From assembly GCA_021234155.1 (NCBI GenBank), contig JAJEKV010000002.1, forward strand, positions 8,162,811 through 8,226,810: DNA of 64,000 nucleotides. Direction: 5' to 3'. The notes beneath the pieces were generated by a model. The model was not told the DNA's origin. It saw nothing but the letters and a program-made list of their open reading frames with translations, and ran no database searches. Source of the DNA: Isoetes taiwanensis. Its lineage: Eukaryota; Streptophyta; Lycopodiopsida; Isoetales; Isoetaceae. The stretch's first letter is position 1; every line of letters begins with the position of its first letter. The translations under genes and the position numbers were made by a program. Below are positions 11,441 through 23,469 of this stretch, piece by piece.

Positions 11441-11846
11441 TTTTCAGAATTTCAAAGCAAATTTCTTGAAATTATAGTGCAAGGAATGAAAAGTATCCTA
11501 GCACAGGAGCTTGGTAAGATTAAGGCAGAATTCCAAAAGGAGATTGCACAATTAAGAGATGAAATGGATCAGATCAAGCATGTACAAGATGAAGAACAAC
11601 AACCCATAGGAGGTTATGATGTAGAAATGCATACAGATAAGACATTGGATGAGAAAATTTCCTCCATCCTGCATGAACAGAGAGAGAAATTAGAGATTCA
11701 GCTTACAACATGTGATACATTTAGGATTGGCAAACAGGGAACACAACCAAGACAGATTATTGTAAAGTTTCTGAGTAGAAATGACAGGATGCAGGTTCTT
11801 AAGCAGAAGTAAAAGCTTACATGGTTGCAGGAGAAAATCTGGATTA
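11429..11846 (+). pseudogene. LINE (simple-repeat-tail family) ORF1, 5' part
   Basis: An ATG at 11429 (MQGMFSEFQ) opens about 128 codons. The protein starts with a charged coiled-coil-like stretch (AELGK..AEFQKEIAQLRDEMDQIK). It is followed by an RNA-binding fold like that of L1 ORF1p (FRIGKQGTQPRQIIVKFLSR). A stop at 11812-11814 interrupts it, after which the frame continues (KLTWLQEKIWI) up to the L1 insertion. The remainder resumes at 19742 with NEDLMKDQYEAHNLEIQKLR, matching the C-terminal region of L1-type ORF1 proteins. Such a protein coats element RNA. The upstream edge is unclear: the frame is open back to 11318, inside the neighbouring repeat. Confidence 0.75.
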
Positions 11847-12513
11847 GATAAGCACCAATTCGAGGAAAATGTTGGAGCGCCAATTTTCTTGGAACTTTTG
11901 TCCTCTAGTGCATTTTTCTGTTAAGCTTTGCTTCTTGCTCGGATTTTGAAAATTTTGCCCCTCTAGCTCTTCATTCAATCGAGATTTGTGCTAGCCCTGT
12001 AGGGGCTAGCAATTTGAGCCTCCTGCCATATGAATCCTCTCCAAATTATCTACAAATGGACATTAAAATCTTTGTAATTTTACAGGATAATGGCAGATTA
12101 ACTTGCGGATATCTGTGTGGATCTGCAACTTGCCTCTGGCAATCTTTGATAACACATCAACTCTTCCCGGAGGAAAATTTTCATCTGGAATACACATTTG
12201 TTCCAAGCTGTGAAGAATTTGAAATTGAAATCATTCATTCTTGGCTAGAAGAATTCATTGGAAACAAAAATCAAGAAAAACCGCTATTCTAAGAGTAAAT
12301 TGTGATTGGGCCGATTCAAAATTGATGATTAAATTGTATTCCGAGACAGATCAAGGGCAATGAAGAGTGCTTTCCTGAATTCTTAGTGATTGAGTTGATT
12401 TCCTTTCAATCTCCCTCTCCTTTGATTTTCCTTTTTCCCTCTTCCCTTTCAAATTTTTCGCTCCCTCCTTTTACCTCCTTCTCACGTGTCTGTTTTCTTC
12501 CCCGATCTTTTTA

Positions 12514-15009
12514 ATGGATAATCTAGCCAATTTTAGCCCTAAATTCCTAGCTTTTCTTCACGACTTTGCTCAGCTTGAAGACCACGGCGCTCCCCTTGCT
12601 TCACCATTAAGTCTTTACCAAGAAAATCAAAAAAATGTATGCTCTTTGGTGATTTTGCTAACCTCCTATCTTATGATCAGATCATGCACCCTAGAACTCA
12701 CAAGGTGCCAATCTGGGATAATCTCTCCAAGGACCCAGATCTTTATGGTCGTCTTCCAATTCTGCACCCAAACACTCAGATCCCATTGCCTTATGGGGTG
12801 CCAAAACCAGTGAGAAGTGTCCTCTCAGACAAAACTTTGGATCAAGCCTTATTGGAGACCCGATCTCCTGATGGAAGCAAGCAACCACTCTACCATGGTA
12901 TTTCTTTTTATCTTCCCTCTGTTCATGAAAAGATGTCAATTTTAAAGATCTTGCTATTCTAGTTAAGGTCAACAAGTCCGCATTAACCTAGGAAAGCTTT
13001 GGAATTTCGCCAAAAGCTCCAAAAAGGTGTTCTTATCAAAGCTATTTATTGGCTAAATTATCCGTTCATCATGATTGAGTGTGAAAATAAAAGATCTGCA
13101 AATTTCTTTTTCGAACCATGGTCCTCACGGTATTTGAAAATTATCAAATCTCATTTCTTAAATGGAATCCCGGACTTGAAACCAAATCCTTTGACTCTTT
13201 ATGCATTGCTTCTACTACTTTGCATGGCTTGAATCCTATTCTACGGAATGAAGATTGTTTCGGATCTTTATTTAATTCCATTGGCACCTACATTTCTCTT
13301 GAATATACCCCCCGAAAGACCACCGGGTGCCTTTATCCAACTTGACCTTTCCAAAGATATCCCAACTCAAATTCCTTTCCTTGATGCTTTTGGACGAAGT
13401 CAACTCTATCACTAAGGTGGTCAGTCCGCCTCCTCAATGTCAAACATGTCGTAAGCAGGCATTTTTTGGTATGATGTTTTGCGATTCGGGGCTCTAAGAA
13501 TGGGGTGACCATACCAACATATTCAATTCCATTAAAGGGTATGAGTCAAGCTGAAAAAAGTTGAGTCCTTACATGAAACAATAGCATCGAGAAATGCTAT
13601 GCCTCGAGACGAAGTGAAACAAATTGGACGACACTATTAGATAATGCTTCAAATACAAAGGATTATAATGATTTCAGCTGGAAAAGAGTCAATGGTTCTC
13701 AAAGGAGAATCCACAAGAAAGAATGGAAAAGGAGAAGTTAAAGCAAAATCATGACCATCAAAATTTTGCATTTTCAAGTGATAGTGCTTTTGTGAGGAAT
13801 GTTTAAAAGCTTGTAAATAAAGGTGATTAGGAAGTATGGTGAATACATTGGAAAAGGGAAAGCCCCATGGATCGGTCGGCAACATCAGCGAGAAGGTGCA
13901 GATTCAACTCTCGGATAGAATTATTCAAGATGCAAAATCTTGAATAATTCCAAACCTATCTTCAAAAGTGGATTTTCAAAAAAAAGAAGGGAGATCTTTT
14001 AATTAGGGAAAGCCATGCAAATAAATCCCAACCACGGGTTCCGCAAAAACTCAAGATAAACAATTGGAGAAACAAGAGATTTCTAAATCTCTACAAAGGC
14101 AAACACAAGTAGTGGATAAATGTAAGAAGTGCATCAACTCTTCCCCAACACGACTGGACAAAGGGAAAAAATATCTCCATTAGGGATTTCAAATGAACTC
14201 CGATCAAGATAACATGGTTCTCTGCTCCAATCGGTTTCGTGTACTTGCGATTTAAATACTAACCTTGATGATCAAATGTTGTCTCATTGGAAATCATGAC
14301 ACCCTCGCTTCCCTTCATGTTACTCCATCATTTCCTTTCGGTGATGGTCCCATACCCCCAATCTCCATGTTCCTTTCCTCCACCTCAGCCCCATCCCTCG
14401 ATTGATTTTGGAATGTCCACTCCCCACGCGGAACCTAAAGAGACAATCTATCTCGGCCAGATGTAGAGCAACAAATGGCCATCTTTGGGGAAGGGCTAGT
14501 TTGCATGAACTCAACTCATATTGGCACCGAGGCTCGGGATGTTGGAAAGATTGATCGCTTTTCAGTCGCTTCGAGAATGCAATGGTATTAGATACTCCGA
14601 GAAAGAGATCAGGTTCAAATTGTCTCCAAACTCCTCCAAGTCTTAGTCCCGAGATCTCGCATCAACCATCAAACCTCTCTTATGGATTCTCAAATGCCCA
14701 GGCAAGTACCTTTTCATAATTCAGCTAAGAAATGCTTGTTTGATAATTCAGTAAATAGGATGTTTGAGTTTATACAGGGGGTGCTTCTGATAGTGAGAGT
14801 GAGAAAGATCTAGATTCTAATAAAGAAAATCTAGGAGATAATACTTGGGGAGATGATGAGCTCTTGAGAGACTCTCTCTGTAAGGCTAAGCCCCTTCCCA
14901 AAACTGTGCTAAAATTGGTGGATGCCAATACCCCTGCCAATAATACTCGAAGTAAAAAATCTAAACAGAGAAATAAAAAGGCTGGCAAAAATTTAGGGAG
15001 ATCCTCATA
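12514..15009 (+). pseudogene. L1 ORF1 (DUF4283/zinc-knuckle type), fragmented
   Basis: A start at 12514 (MDNLANFSPKFLAFLHDF) is followed by a frameshift near 12630 to a frame reading DQIMHPRTHKVPIWDNLSKD. The segment 12999-13420 corresponds to the DUF4283 region of plant L1 ORF1 proteins (VFLSKLFI, FFFEPWSS, SIGTYISLEYTP, QLDLSKDIPTQIPF). It leads to a zinc-knuckle remnant (PPPQCQTC) near 13430. Many frame changes follow. A recognisable C-terminal tail of acidic then lysine-rich character (14773-15009, GASDSESEKDLDSNKENLG) ends 34 bases before ORF2. This protein normally binds L1 RNA. Confidence 0.7.
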
Positions 15010-15043
15010 ACTTCCCTCCATCCATCTCTTATCTCATCTTTAA

Positions 15044-18000
15044 ATGAAGATTCTTAGTTGGAATCTAAGAGGTATTAAAGGACCTTTGAAAAGAAGGAGG
15101 GCCATTGCTCAAATTAGACAGTATGATGCCGACATTATAATGCTTCAGGAGCTCAAACTACCTAAGTTTGAAGCTTCTAATTTGGGAGACTGGATTTACC
15201 CAGGCTCCTCATCAATCTGGATTGAAGCTAATGGTACTAAAGGTGGAATGGCCATCATTTGGAAAAACCTGCATCATGTCTCCTACTGCAATAGTCTCTC
15301 TAAAATGTGGCAGTCTGTCACTTTCTCTGTGAACAACACATCCTTTGGTGTTATTAATGTCTATGCCTCCACCTGTCCAAAGGAGAGGGAAAATCTTTGG
15401 CCTAATATTAGCTCCTGGATCACTCAAAATTCCTCTGTTGACTGGATTCTAGCAGGGACTTTAATAATACCCTACTTGGGATATGAAATTGGGAAATAAA
15501 ATCAATATGTGCGTGATGTAAAGGGGAGATGGAATAATCTTATCTCTGATTCATCTCTCATTCACATTCCTTCTTCTACCTCTGTTTATACTTGGTCTAA
15601 TAAACAAAAAAATCTTGATAGAGTGTTCTGTGCCTTGGATAGATTTTATGTCTCGAATCCAAACTCTGATTTTTGGGATAATTGCTATGTCATAAGTGAT
15701 GAAGGCACTTCAATCTTGGACCATCAGCCCCAATTTCTCTGTACCAAGCATTTGCTTAATCCCCCAAGGGAGAGAAATATCCCCTTCAAATTTAATTGTT
15801 CTCTCCTTCAAAACAACTCTTTTCATGAAGAGTTCTCTAATTTCTACAGGTCCCTTGGCTCTATGCTTCCTAATACTTCCATGAAAAATTTCTATTCCAA
15901 AATAAAAAAGGCTAAAGAGTGGATAAAGGTTTGGGCAAAAAACAAAAATAAGACCAAAATTCAGGAAAAAGAAAATCTTCTCCATAAGATGAAAGATGTG
16001 AGATCCCTGCTGCAAATTGACCCTTATAATTCTAGTCTTCACATAGCAGAGGAATTAATTGAGAGGCATCTTAAATCCATAGAGGAAAAGGAGGCTAGAT
16101 TCTCTGCTATAAAATGTAAAATCAAATACAATAGTGAGATTGACCATGGGAGCTCTAAATTTTTCTTCCGAGTTGCAAAGTCCAGACTTCTCAAGAACTC
16201 CATAAGTCATGTAATTAATGGCTCTGGCACTTCCCTCAGTTCGAGTCATGAGATCAAGAAGTATTTTTATGACAGTTACTCTTTGCTTTTCAGGGGGAAT
16301 GATCTCACTGCCACTGATATTATTAACAGAGATAAATTTCTGGCTAGGTTGGACTCCATTCTTCCAAATACTATTGATTCTATGGATATCTCTCTAACTG
16401 CAGTGCCTGGGGAGGAGGAAATTCTTAAAACCCTTTTGAGCTTCTCCAAGAACAAATCTCCTGGTCCTGATGGTTTCCCCCCAGAATTCTATTCTCAATT
16501 CTGGGACATTATGAAATCTGATATTATTGGCTTTGTACATGGATTTTGGAATTCTGAGCATTTGCACTCCTCCATTTCTGCTGGTTTCATTACTCTTGTG
16601 CCAAAGGTGGATAATCCTACTTCCTTCAATGAATGGAGACCAATCTCTCTCACCAATTCTTCTTACAAACTCTGTGCCAAAATTATTGCTAGAAGAATCC
16701 AGGCTTTTCTCCAGAAAAATATAAGTATCAACCAATCTGCATTTCTTCCAAACAGATTTATCCTAGATAATTATATTAGTGCTATGGAAGGATTGCATTG
16801 GAATAGGATCTCCCATCAATCTTGCATTCTGCTTAAATTAGATTTTAAGAGAGCTTTTGATACTGTTAGTTGGGATTTCATTGACGTTGCTCTCAAAAAA
16901 ATGGGGTTTCACTCTAAGCTCATATCTCTTATTCATGGTCTAAATTCCATGTCCAACTCTGCTGTCCTGATCAATGGATCTCCTTCAAATTTCTTCCCTT
17001 GGCAAGAGGTGTTAGACAAGGTTGCCCATTGGCCCCTTTACCTTTTTTCTCATTATTGCTGAAATGCTCACTTAGATGTGTTCTCCATATGCAAAATTGC
17101 GGACTGTTAACTGGGTTTATCTCTTCCCAATAACTTGGATATGCTTACAATTTCCCAAGATATTGATGACACTTTTGTATTCTTGGATTCCAATCCCAAT
17201 AATATCAATACCTTTCTAGATCTTCTCAAGGAGTTCTCAGCAAAGATCGGTGTTCATCTCAATATTGATAAAAGTAAGATCATAGGTGATGTCACTTTCA
17301 GTCTTATATTTGTGATATTCAAGTTAGAATCCTAATCAAGCTTCCAAATTATTAGGTATGCCTCTCTCTCTAAGTCCAAACTTAAAGGGCCTTTGGGATC
17401 CTATCCTGCAAAAAATCAAAAGGAAACTGAATAATTATAGGAATTGCCTATCTTTTGCAGGGAGGACAATCATTGCAAACTTCGGTTTAGCTTCATCTCA
17501 TGTATACTTTTCTTACGCTCTAATTGCTCCTAAAACAATTTACTCGAATGGAAAAGGTTATTAGAAATTTCATCCGAATGGTTCACATTTGGTTAATTGG
17601 AATTGCCTCCGGCCTAAAATTTGGGGGTCTTGGCTGTAAACATCTTCATCTTCGTGCTTGTTCTCTCGGGTGTGGAAATATATTTGGAGAACTATCATGG
17701 GAAATAATTCTGCTGCATCTCAGTTCATCGAGTACTGGCTTAATTGCTCCCACCCTACTGGACATTCCTCTATTAAGCATTCCCTTCCTCAATCTGCTTT
17801 TGTGGACATTCACCCTGCTCCTAATACTTCTCCTCTGATGAGAAATCTAATAATGGCCTGGAATAAAATTCATCCTGTGCTTCTGAGAGATAATGTTCTT
17901 CAAGCCACTATGAACACTGATCTTTTTTGGTCACCAATCTTCTTTGATCAGTTTTCTAATACTATGGCCATTAAGCATCCTAAGATTTACAGAAAATGGT

Positions 18001-18868
18001 CTAATAAAGGGATCACTGCTATAAAAGATCTTTACAGAGATAATAATACCTTCAAAACTTGGACTTCTCAAGATTTGTTCTAAGGGGTACCTCTAGTGAT
18101 AAGAAGCTTTTTTTGCATTTTAAGAATATCTTGTCTTCCTTCAATAATTTTGGTGACTACAGTACATCTCTTGGTTGCTCTATAAATGGAAAACATGCTT
18201 ACAGGGTCAAAGAAATTTATACCTTGATTAATGTGACTGATACTCCACTAAAGGCTTTGCAGAAATGGTCATTAGATCAAGCTCAAGTTCAGTCTCTTTT
18301 TGATAATGTTTGGAAGTCATTTTGTACTCCTAAAATTTGCTTCTTCATTTGGTTGATTGCCCATAAAAGTCTGACAAACTTGGTTTCTCTATCTAGAAGA
18401 TGCAATGTAATTCCATTATGTAACTCTGGATGTCTTCAGGAAGAGGATCTACAGCATATTTTCCTTTGTCCCAAGCTGAGACCTTTCTGGACTTGGTTCC
18501 TAAATAAGCTTGGCTCATATTTGAAAAATAGAAATTTCAGTAATATTATTCAATTTCTTCAGCAAGGTGACATCTTTGCAAACACTCTTGTGCACACTGC
18601 CTTGTGGAATATTTGGAAATCCAGAAATAGGGTTCTCTATGCATCTAAACCTCTCTCCATTTTCTGGATCAAAATGCACTTCCAATTAGATATTGAAGCT
18701 ATTGCAACGTGCCACAAAAGAAAATCTGGTGACAGTTATAATACTTGCTGGAATTCTATTGGGCTATTCAGGGGCCACTTTGATTTGTTTGTATCCTCTC
18801 TCAATGTTATTGATTCTAATGCTCCATATTCTGACTGTGACAGAATACTTAATATTTCTCAAGGGTGA
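15044..18868 (+). pseudogene. L1 ORF2: endonuclease, reverse transcriptase, zf-RVT
   Basis: ATG at 15044 starts the AP-endonuclease fold (MKILSWNLRG, LQELK). The GDFN motif is broken near 15454 by loss of one base. The frame 15509-17062 gives the endonuclease C terminus and the RT core: NKSPGPDGFPPEFY, WRPISLTNSSYKL, QSAFLPNRFILDN, LLKLDFKRAFDTVSW. A frameshift just before the RQGCPLAP motif (about 17015) ends it. The YADD box is degenerate (QDIDDTFVF, about 17157-17183). The C-terminal part (18059-18868) has the zf-RVT region with spaced C and H residues (CTPKICFFIWLIAHKSL, GCLQEEDLQHIFLCPKLRPF). The family nicks target DNA and reverse transcribes its own RNA there; this copy cannot. Confidence 0.9.
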
Positions 18869-19706
18869 AGGTGCCACAAAGCTGGACATAGATGTTGACA
18901 GTTATGAGTTAGCCATGTATCAGAGTCAACAAGTTGGGAAGAAATTAACATTGAAGCAACGTGTGATCCGACCGGATGATTTTTGAATGAGGTAGAAAGT
19001 GCTAGAACAAGAGAAGCGGTATGGGCGAAATATATATACCGAGAGTTTATGCAGATGCACATCTTGTTTGAATTTTATTCAACACTCATTTTCAAGATGA
19101 CAAACTCCGGTTGAGCGTATCAGTGGAAATGTACTATGACCATAAACTATTGAGCGGACTTGTATGGTACACTTCTTCTTCTAATGGGGGGGAAAGTTTG
19201 ACAAAGTTACCGTGCAAAAATGATAAAGGACAAGGCGGTTACATCTTGGGTTCTACAGCCAGAGTTTTACCCAAGACTACAATGAATGGTTTAACAACCA
19301 CCTTGGCATACATAAAATCAAACCTCGATTCCCCACTACAACCTTCCATTTCATTTTACATATCCTATCATTCCTATCATCCAAGTTCATCTCTATGATT
19401 TTAAAACAGCTCTTGTGAAATCATGGTTGGTTTTTGTTTGCTTTTACAGAAATTAAGAGCGTGAAATTGAAGACTTTTCACTGCAAACGACATCCCAAGG
19501 AGTAGAACTACACTCAACTTCTCTAAGTTCACTATTGGATTATATTACTTTGCTTATCTACTGCTACCTCTATTTGCATATTATTTTCACTACTTCTACT
19601 TGATGCTCATAAAGAGTATCAATTTTCTCCAATTGTCATACCTGTTAGGTGGACAAAAGGATTGTATGGCTTTATCTAATTAATGGAAAAATCTACCCTT
19701 ACTCTC
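18869..19706 (+). other. L1 3' untranslated region
   Basis: About 840 bp between the end of ORF2 and the A run, inside the L1 target duplication. No protein family is recognised in it. It belongs to the element because the duplication lies outside it, but it is long for a 3' region and could contain an older insertion or transduced flank. Confidence 0.6.
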
Positions 19707-19738
<32 letters not shown>

Positions 19739-19741
19739 TTA

Positions 19742-22700
19742 ATGAGGATTTAATGAAGGACCAGTATGAAGCACACAATTTAGAGATACAAAAGTTGAGG
19801 GAGGCCAAAGCTAACAAGAAGAAGGCATATTGGAGAAAAGGGAAGGTGGTCGTTGAGCATTAGGGACTCGAGGCCTTTAGGTTTGGAGTATGGAATATAA
19901 ATAAGTTGAATGATACTAAAGCCCAATGCATGACTCCGATCCTCCTGGATGAATTAGATGCCATTTGCTTTGTAGAAACTCATGAGCATGAGGAATGTAG
20001 CCTACCGGATTTAAACGGATTCCACTTGGTGTCCTCTCTCTGGAATCCTAGATTTGGGAATGGACCAAAAGGAAATGGAGGAATTGCATGCTATATAAGA
20101 AATGAATATAGCTCATTGTTGAAGGAATTGAAGAGAGATCCACATAATCAATATATTTGGTTTGAAATGCAAAAACATGATAGTAAACTCCATATTGCTA
20201 TTTGTTACTTTCCCCCTATGGATAAAAAAGCATACAAAAGGCAGATCTGGATGGCAATGATCCTTTTTACCATCGTGAGCAAGATAAATCCACTATCTCT
20301 CTTCAGGTTCGGTGGTATTGATAGGGGATTTTAATGCAAGGACAACAAATTCCAAGGCAAGCATCATTAGGGAGGAGGGAGATGTGTTGTGGTTTAATGA
20401 GCTAGACGAGGTATAGATGGATGAATTGGGTTGGAGTCGATCTTCCAAAGACAATGCTCGGGTGACCTCTATGGTAAGTCATTGCTTGCTTTATGGGCGA
20501 GTTTTGATTTTCGTATTTGTAATGGTTTGAAGAGATTTCCAGGCACCATGCATTTACCTACAAGGAAAAGTATTGTTGATTATTTAATTTGTGATGAGAA
20601 CGCTAATGATAGCATAAGACACTTTAAAATAGGGGAAGGCAGGGCTGAATCAGATCATAATCCTTTATTGTTTTCCATTCTGGCTCATAAAGAGGTAACT
20701 CCAAGGAAACAAGACACGGCTGTATCACATCGATATAGGGTGAACATTAAAAAGCAAGAGAAGTTTAAAGAAATGATGGAAGAGGTAACTCTAGACGAAC
20801 ATGATGATGTGTCCCAGATGAGCGCGTGTATTACTAAAGCTTTGATACAGGTTGCCCAATCTTGTTTTTAGCCTAATAGAGCAGCAAAAGGGTTACCATG
20901 CAAGTCCTGGTTTGACATGGATTGCAAGTAGGCGCGTCAGAAATTTGTTATGGCATCTGAGGCCAATAAAAAAGAAATGCTCAAGGAATACAGAAGGATG
21001 ACTGGAAGAAAGAAACGGGCATATATTAAAGATGATAAACAGGGAAAAATGTTAATGGAATGGGTAGCAGATCCTAAACGTTTTTGGAACAGGTTGAAAG
21101 TAAAGAAAAATCAAGGGAATGCGCCAGCATGTGATCTGCTGGTTAATCATGTCTATAAACTATATCATAAAGAAACAGGCGCCTTGCTAGCTTGGGATAC
21201 AGACATTTTTACTATTGAGGATATATGTGATGGCATCAAGCGCTTGGCTAATAATAAGGCTGCTGAGAGTCTTGGATTGATTGCAGAGTTGGTGAAGTGA
21301 GCTGGTGACACGATTGTGGAGTTTATCTCTAGAATGTTCAACAAAGTAATGCGACAGGGATTCCCATCAGAGTGGCAATGCAGTAGGGTGGTGCCTGTGC
21401 TTAAAGGAGGAGATGTATCGGATCCAAATAATTATCGGACAATTATAGTAAGCAACCTATGGGCTAAGCTCTTTGCTACCATTGTTGACGGAAAGCTGAG
21501 TGCCTGGGCTAAGGAGAATGGAGTAAGAGCTAAGGGGCAGGCAGGATTCAGGCCGCAACATCCTACGATAGACCAGCTGGTGACCCTACGTGCTATTATA
21601 GAGAATGTGAAGGGGAAGAAGAAACCCCTGTTTATGGCATTTGTGGATTATACCAAGGCATTTGAGTGCCTCGCGAGAAATTATGGGCCCGAATGGAGGC
21701 ATTGAATATCCCATCTGCACTATGGTCAGCTACCCCATAATAATATTGGCGTGAAACAAGGATGCCTGCTCTCCCTGACACTTTTTGCATCTTCGTAGAT
21801 GAGCTTGAAGATTGGATTTTGTACAATGGTGGTCCAGGAGCAGTGCTGGCTGAAAATGTGATATCCTTACTGCTGTATGCGGATAACGTAGTCTTAATTG
21901 CAAGGACCAAGCAAGGATTGGATAAACATTTGGAAATCCTAGCTGCATTTTGTGATAGAACTGACTTGGAGGTGAATATTTCTAAGACAAAGGTTATGGT
22001 AGTGGGCACGCTTGCTAAACATGCATTTTGATATATAAAGGGTAGCAGTTGGAGGTCTTTTAAATATTTAGGAATCGTCTTTGAAAGCAATTACAAGTGG
22101 AACCAGTGTATTGAACAAAGGTGCAGCAATGGTTTGAAAACCTTGTGTGCACTCCAGAAGCAATGTAGGAGAAGCCATGTGTGGGACTGGTCCATGAAAA
22201 AGATCCTCTTTAAGACATTAGTACAAACGGTGGTCCTATATGGATGTGAGGTCTGGGGGCCTAGTCTTCCAGTTAATCTATGGCTAGCTATTGAGAAATT
22301 GCAAAAATGCTTTCTATATTCTGAACCAGGTGTCAAAATGCAGACACCGTACGCCATGATGTTGGCAGAAGCAAGTTTGCTCCCTTTAGAAGGTGAAGCC
22401 ATGGTACGATTTGCCACATATATTGCCAAGGCCGGCCGTATGGAAGAAGATCGCATGCCTAATATTGCTTTGTGTGCTAGTAAAGACAAGGGATGGTATC
22501 GTGATGCAGAGATCTGGTTAAGGAAATGGAATTTGAACCTGGACGAGCGAAAAGGCAGTAAAGAGAATGTACATAAGTTAGAAATGGAGCGTGTATATGG
22601 AAAATTGTGGAGAACCCCATAGACTAAATTGATGTTCTACTATACATCAATAAATCCAGAACTTACGAAAGCCAAATACTTAGATGATGGCGTCTCCCTA

Positions 22701-23095
22701 CACTTTAGGCATGTGATGGCTCATCTAAGGCTCAGTTCACACTATTTGAAAATAGAAAGCGGACGATGGTATAGGGTACCCCGAGATAGATGCATATGCG
22801 AGTTATGTGAAGGTGGTCACATTACATTGCTTTGTTGCTCAGCCTATAAGGACATCAGGTGCAAATACGAGATATATGAAAGGACATTGTTGGAATTTTT
22901 TAGGCTCCCTAAGTTATTTTATATTTGACGTACTCTATACTAGAGAAAATTACTCTAAGGTGGCTATTGATTGTTTTAGTGATAATACTTCAGAGAGTGA
23001 GAGTAGTGCCTATACCGATGATATCGATAAGAACTTATGATATGTACTATGTTCGTCTCATAGATCTGTTAGGTCTTAACAGACGTAATAAACAC
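19742..23095 (+). pseudogene. LINE (simple-repeat-tail family): ORF1 end, ORF2, 3' end
   Basis: This continues the LINE interrupted at 11846. ORF1 ends at 19861. ORF2 follows with endonuclease motifs FGVWNINKLND, CFVETHEHEEC, LIGDFNART (about 20320, after a frameshift) and AESDHNPLLF. The RT has QAGFRPQHPTIDQLVTLRAI, FVDYTKAFECLA, GVKQGCLLSLTLF (21745 on) and LLYADN, where the second catalytic D is N. The C-terminal cysteine/histidine motif is CICELCEGGHITLLCC (about 22795-22845). A 3' stem-loop, AGATC-TGTTA-GGTCT, lies at 23062-23076 and is followed by AACAGACGTAATAAACAC. Stops and frameshifts make it inactive. RT motifs differ from L1; I cannot place the clade without a tree. Confidence 0.85.
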
Positions 23096-23469
23096 TTCAC
23101 TTTACTTCTCTCTGAGGTCAGCCACATGCATCTAGAATTTTTATATCTCACGCTATATGACGAGAGACAAAGATTATACCATACTTGAGAGAAAATGGGA
23201 AATGAGCTTCTCTCGAGGCCTAACAAACCCCTCTTTAGAGCCAAATTCGACCTGCTCATAGAATTTATTCCCTCCATTTCGATTACGATAAGTGCTTTTA
23301 TGGGAAAATTCGGTCCTGAAGCATTGTTTAGAACTGAGGATATGATATATTTCAAGTTTTTGAATTATTGTACTTATTAGCACAATTTAGGGTTCATGCG
23401 TCCCATTTTAGACCGAATTCCATAAAAATCCATTGTTAACATCATTTCTCTACCAAAACATCACTTACA
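23096..23469. other. No recognised feature
   Basis: AT-rich spacer between the LINE 3' end and the PIF/Harbinger gene. It may contain the 5' flank or left end of the latter, but I could not identify terminal inverted repeats. Confidence 0.4.

Larger units (their letters stand above)
11847..19728 (+). mobile_element. L1-type LINE, near full length, inserted in another LINE
   Basis: The element has a 5' leader, an ORF1 remnant, an ORF2 with endonuclease, reverse transcriptase and zf-RVT regions, a 3' region and a terminal A run (19707-19732). The 13-bp sequence AAAATCTGGATTA occurs at 11834-11846 and again at 19729-19741, which is the target duplication. Removing the L1 restores an uninterrupted stretch of the host LINE's ORF1 frame across the junction, so the boundaries are secure at about 11847 and 19728. 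Length is about 7.9 kb. Frameshifts in both ORFs show that it is inactive. Confidence 0.9.
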
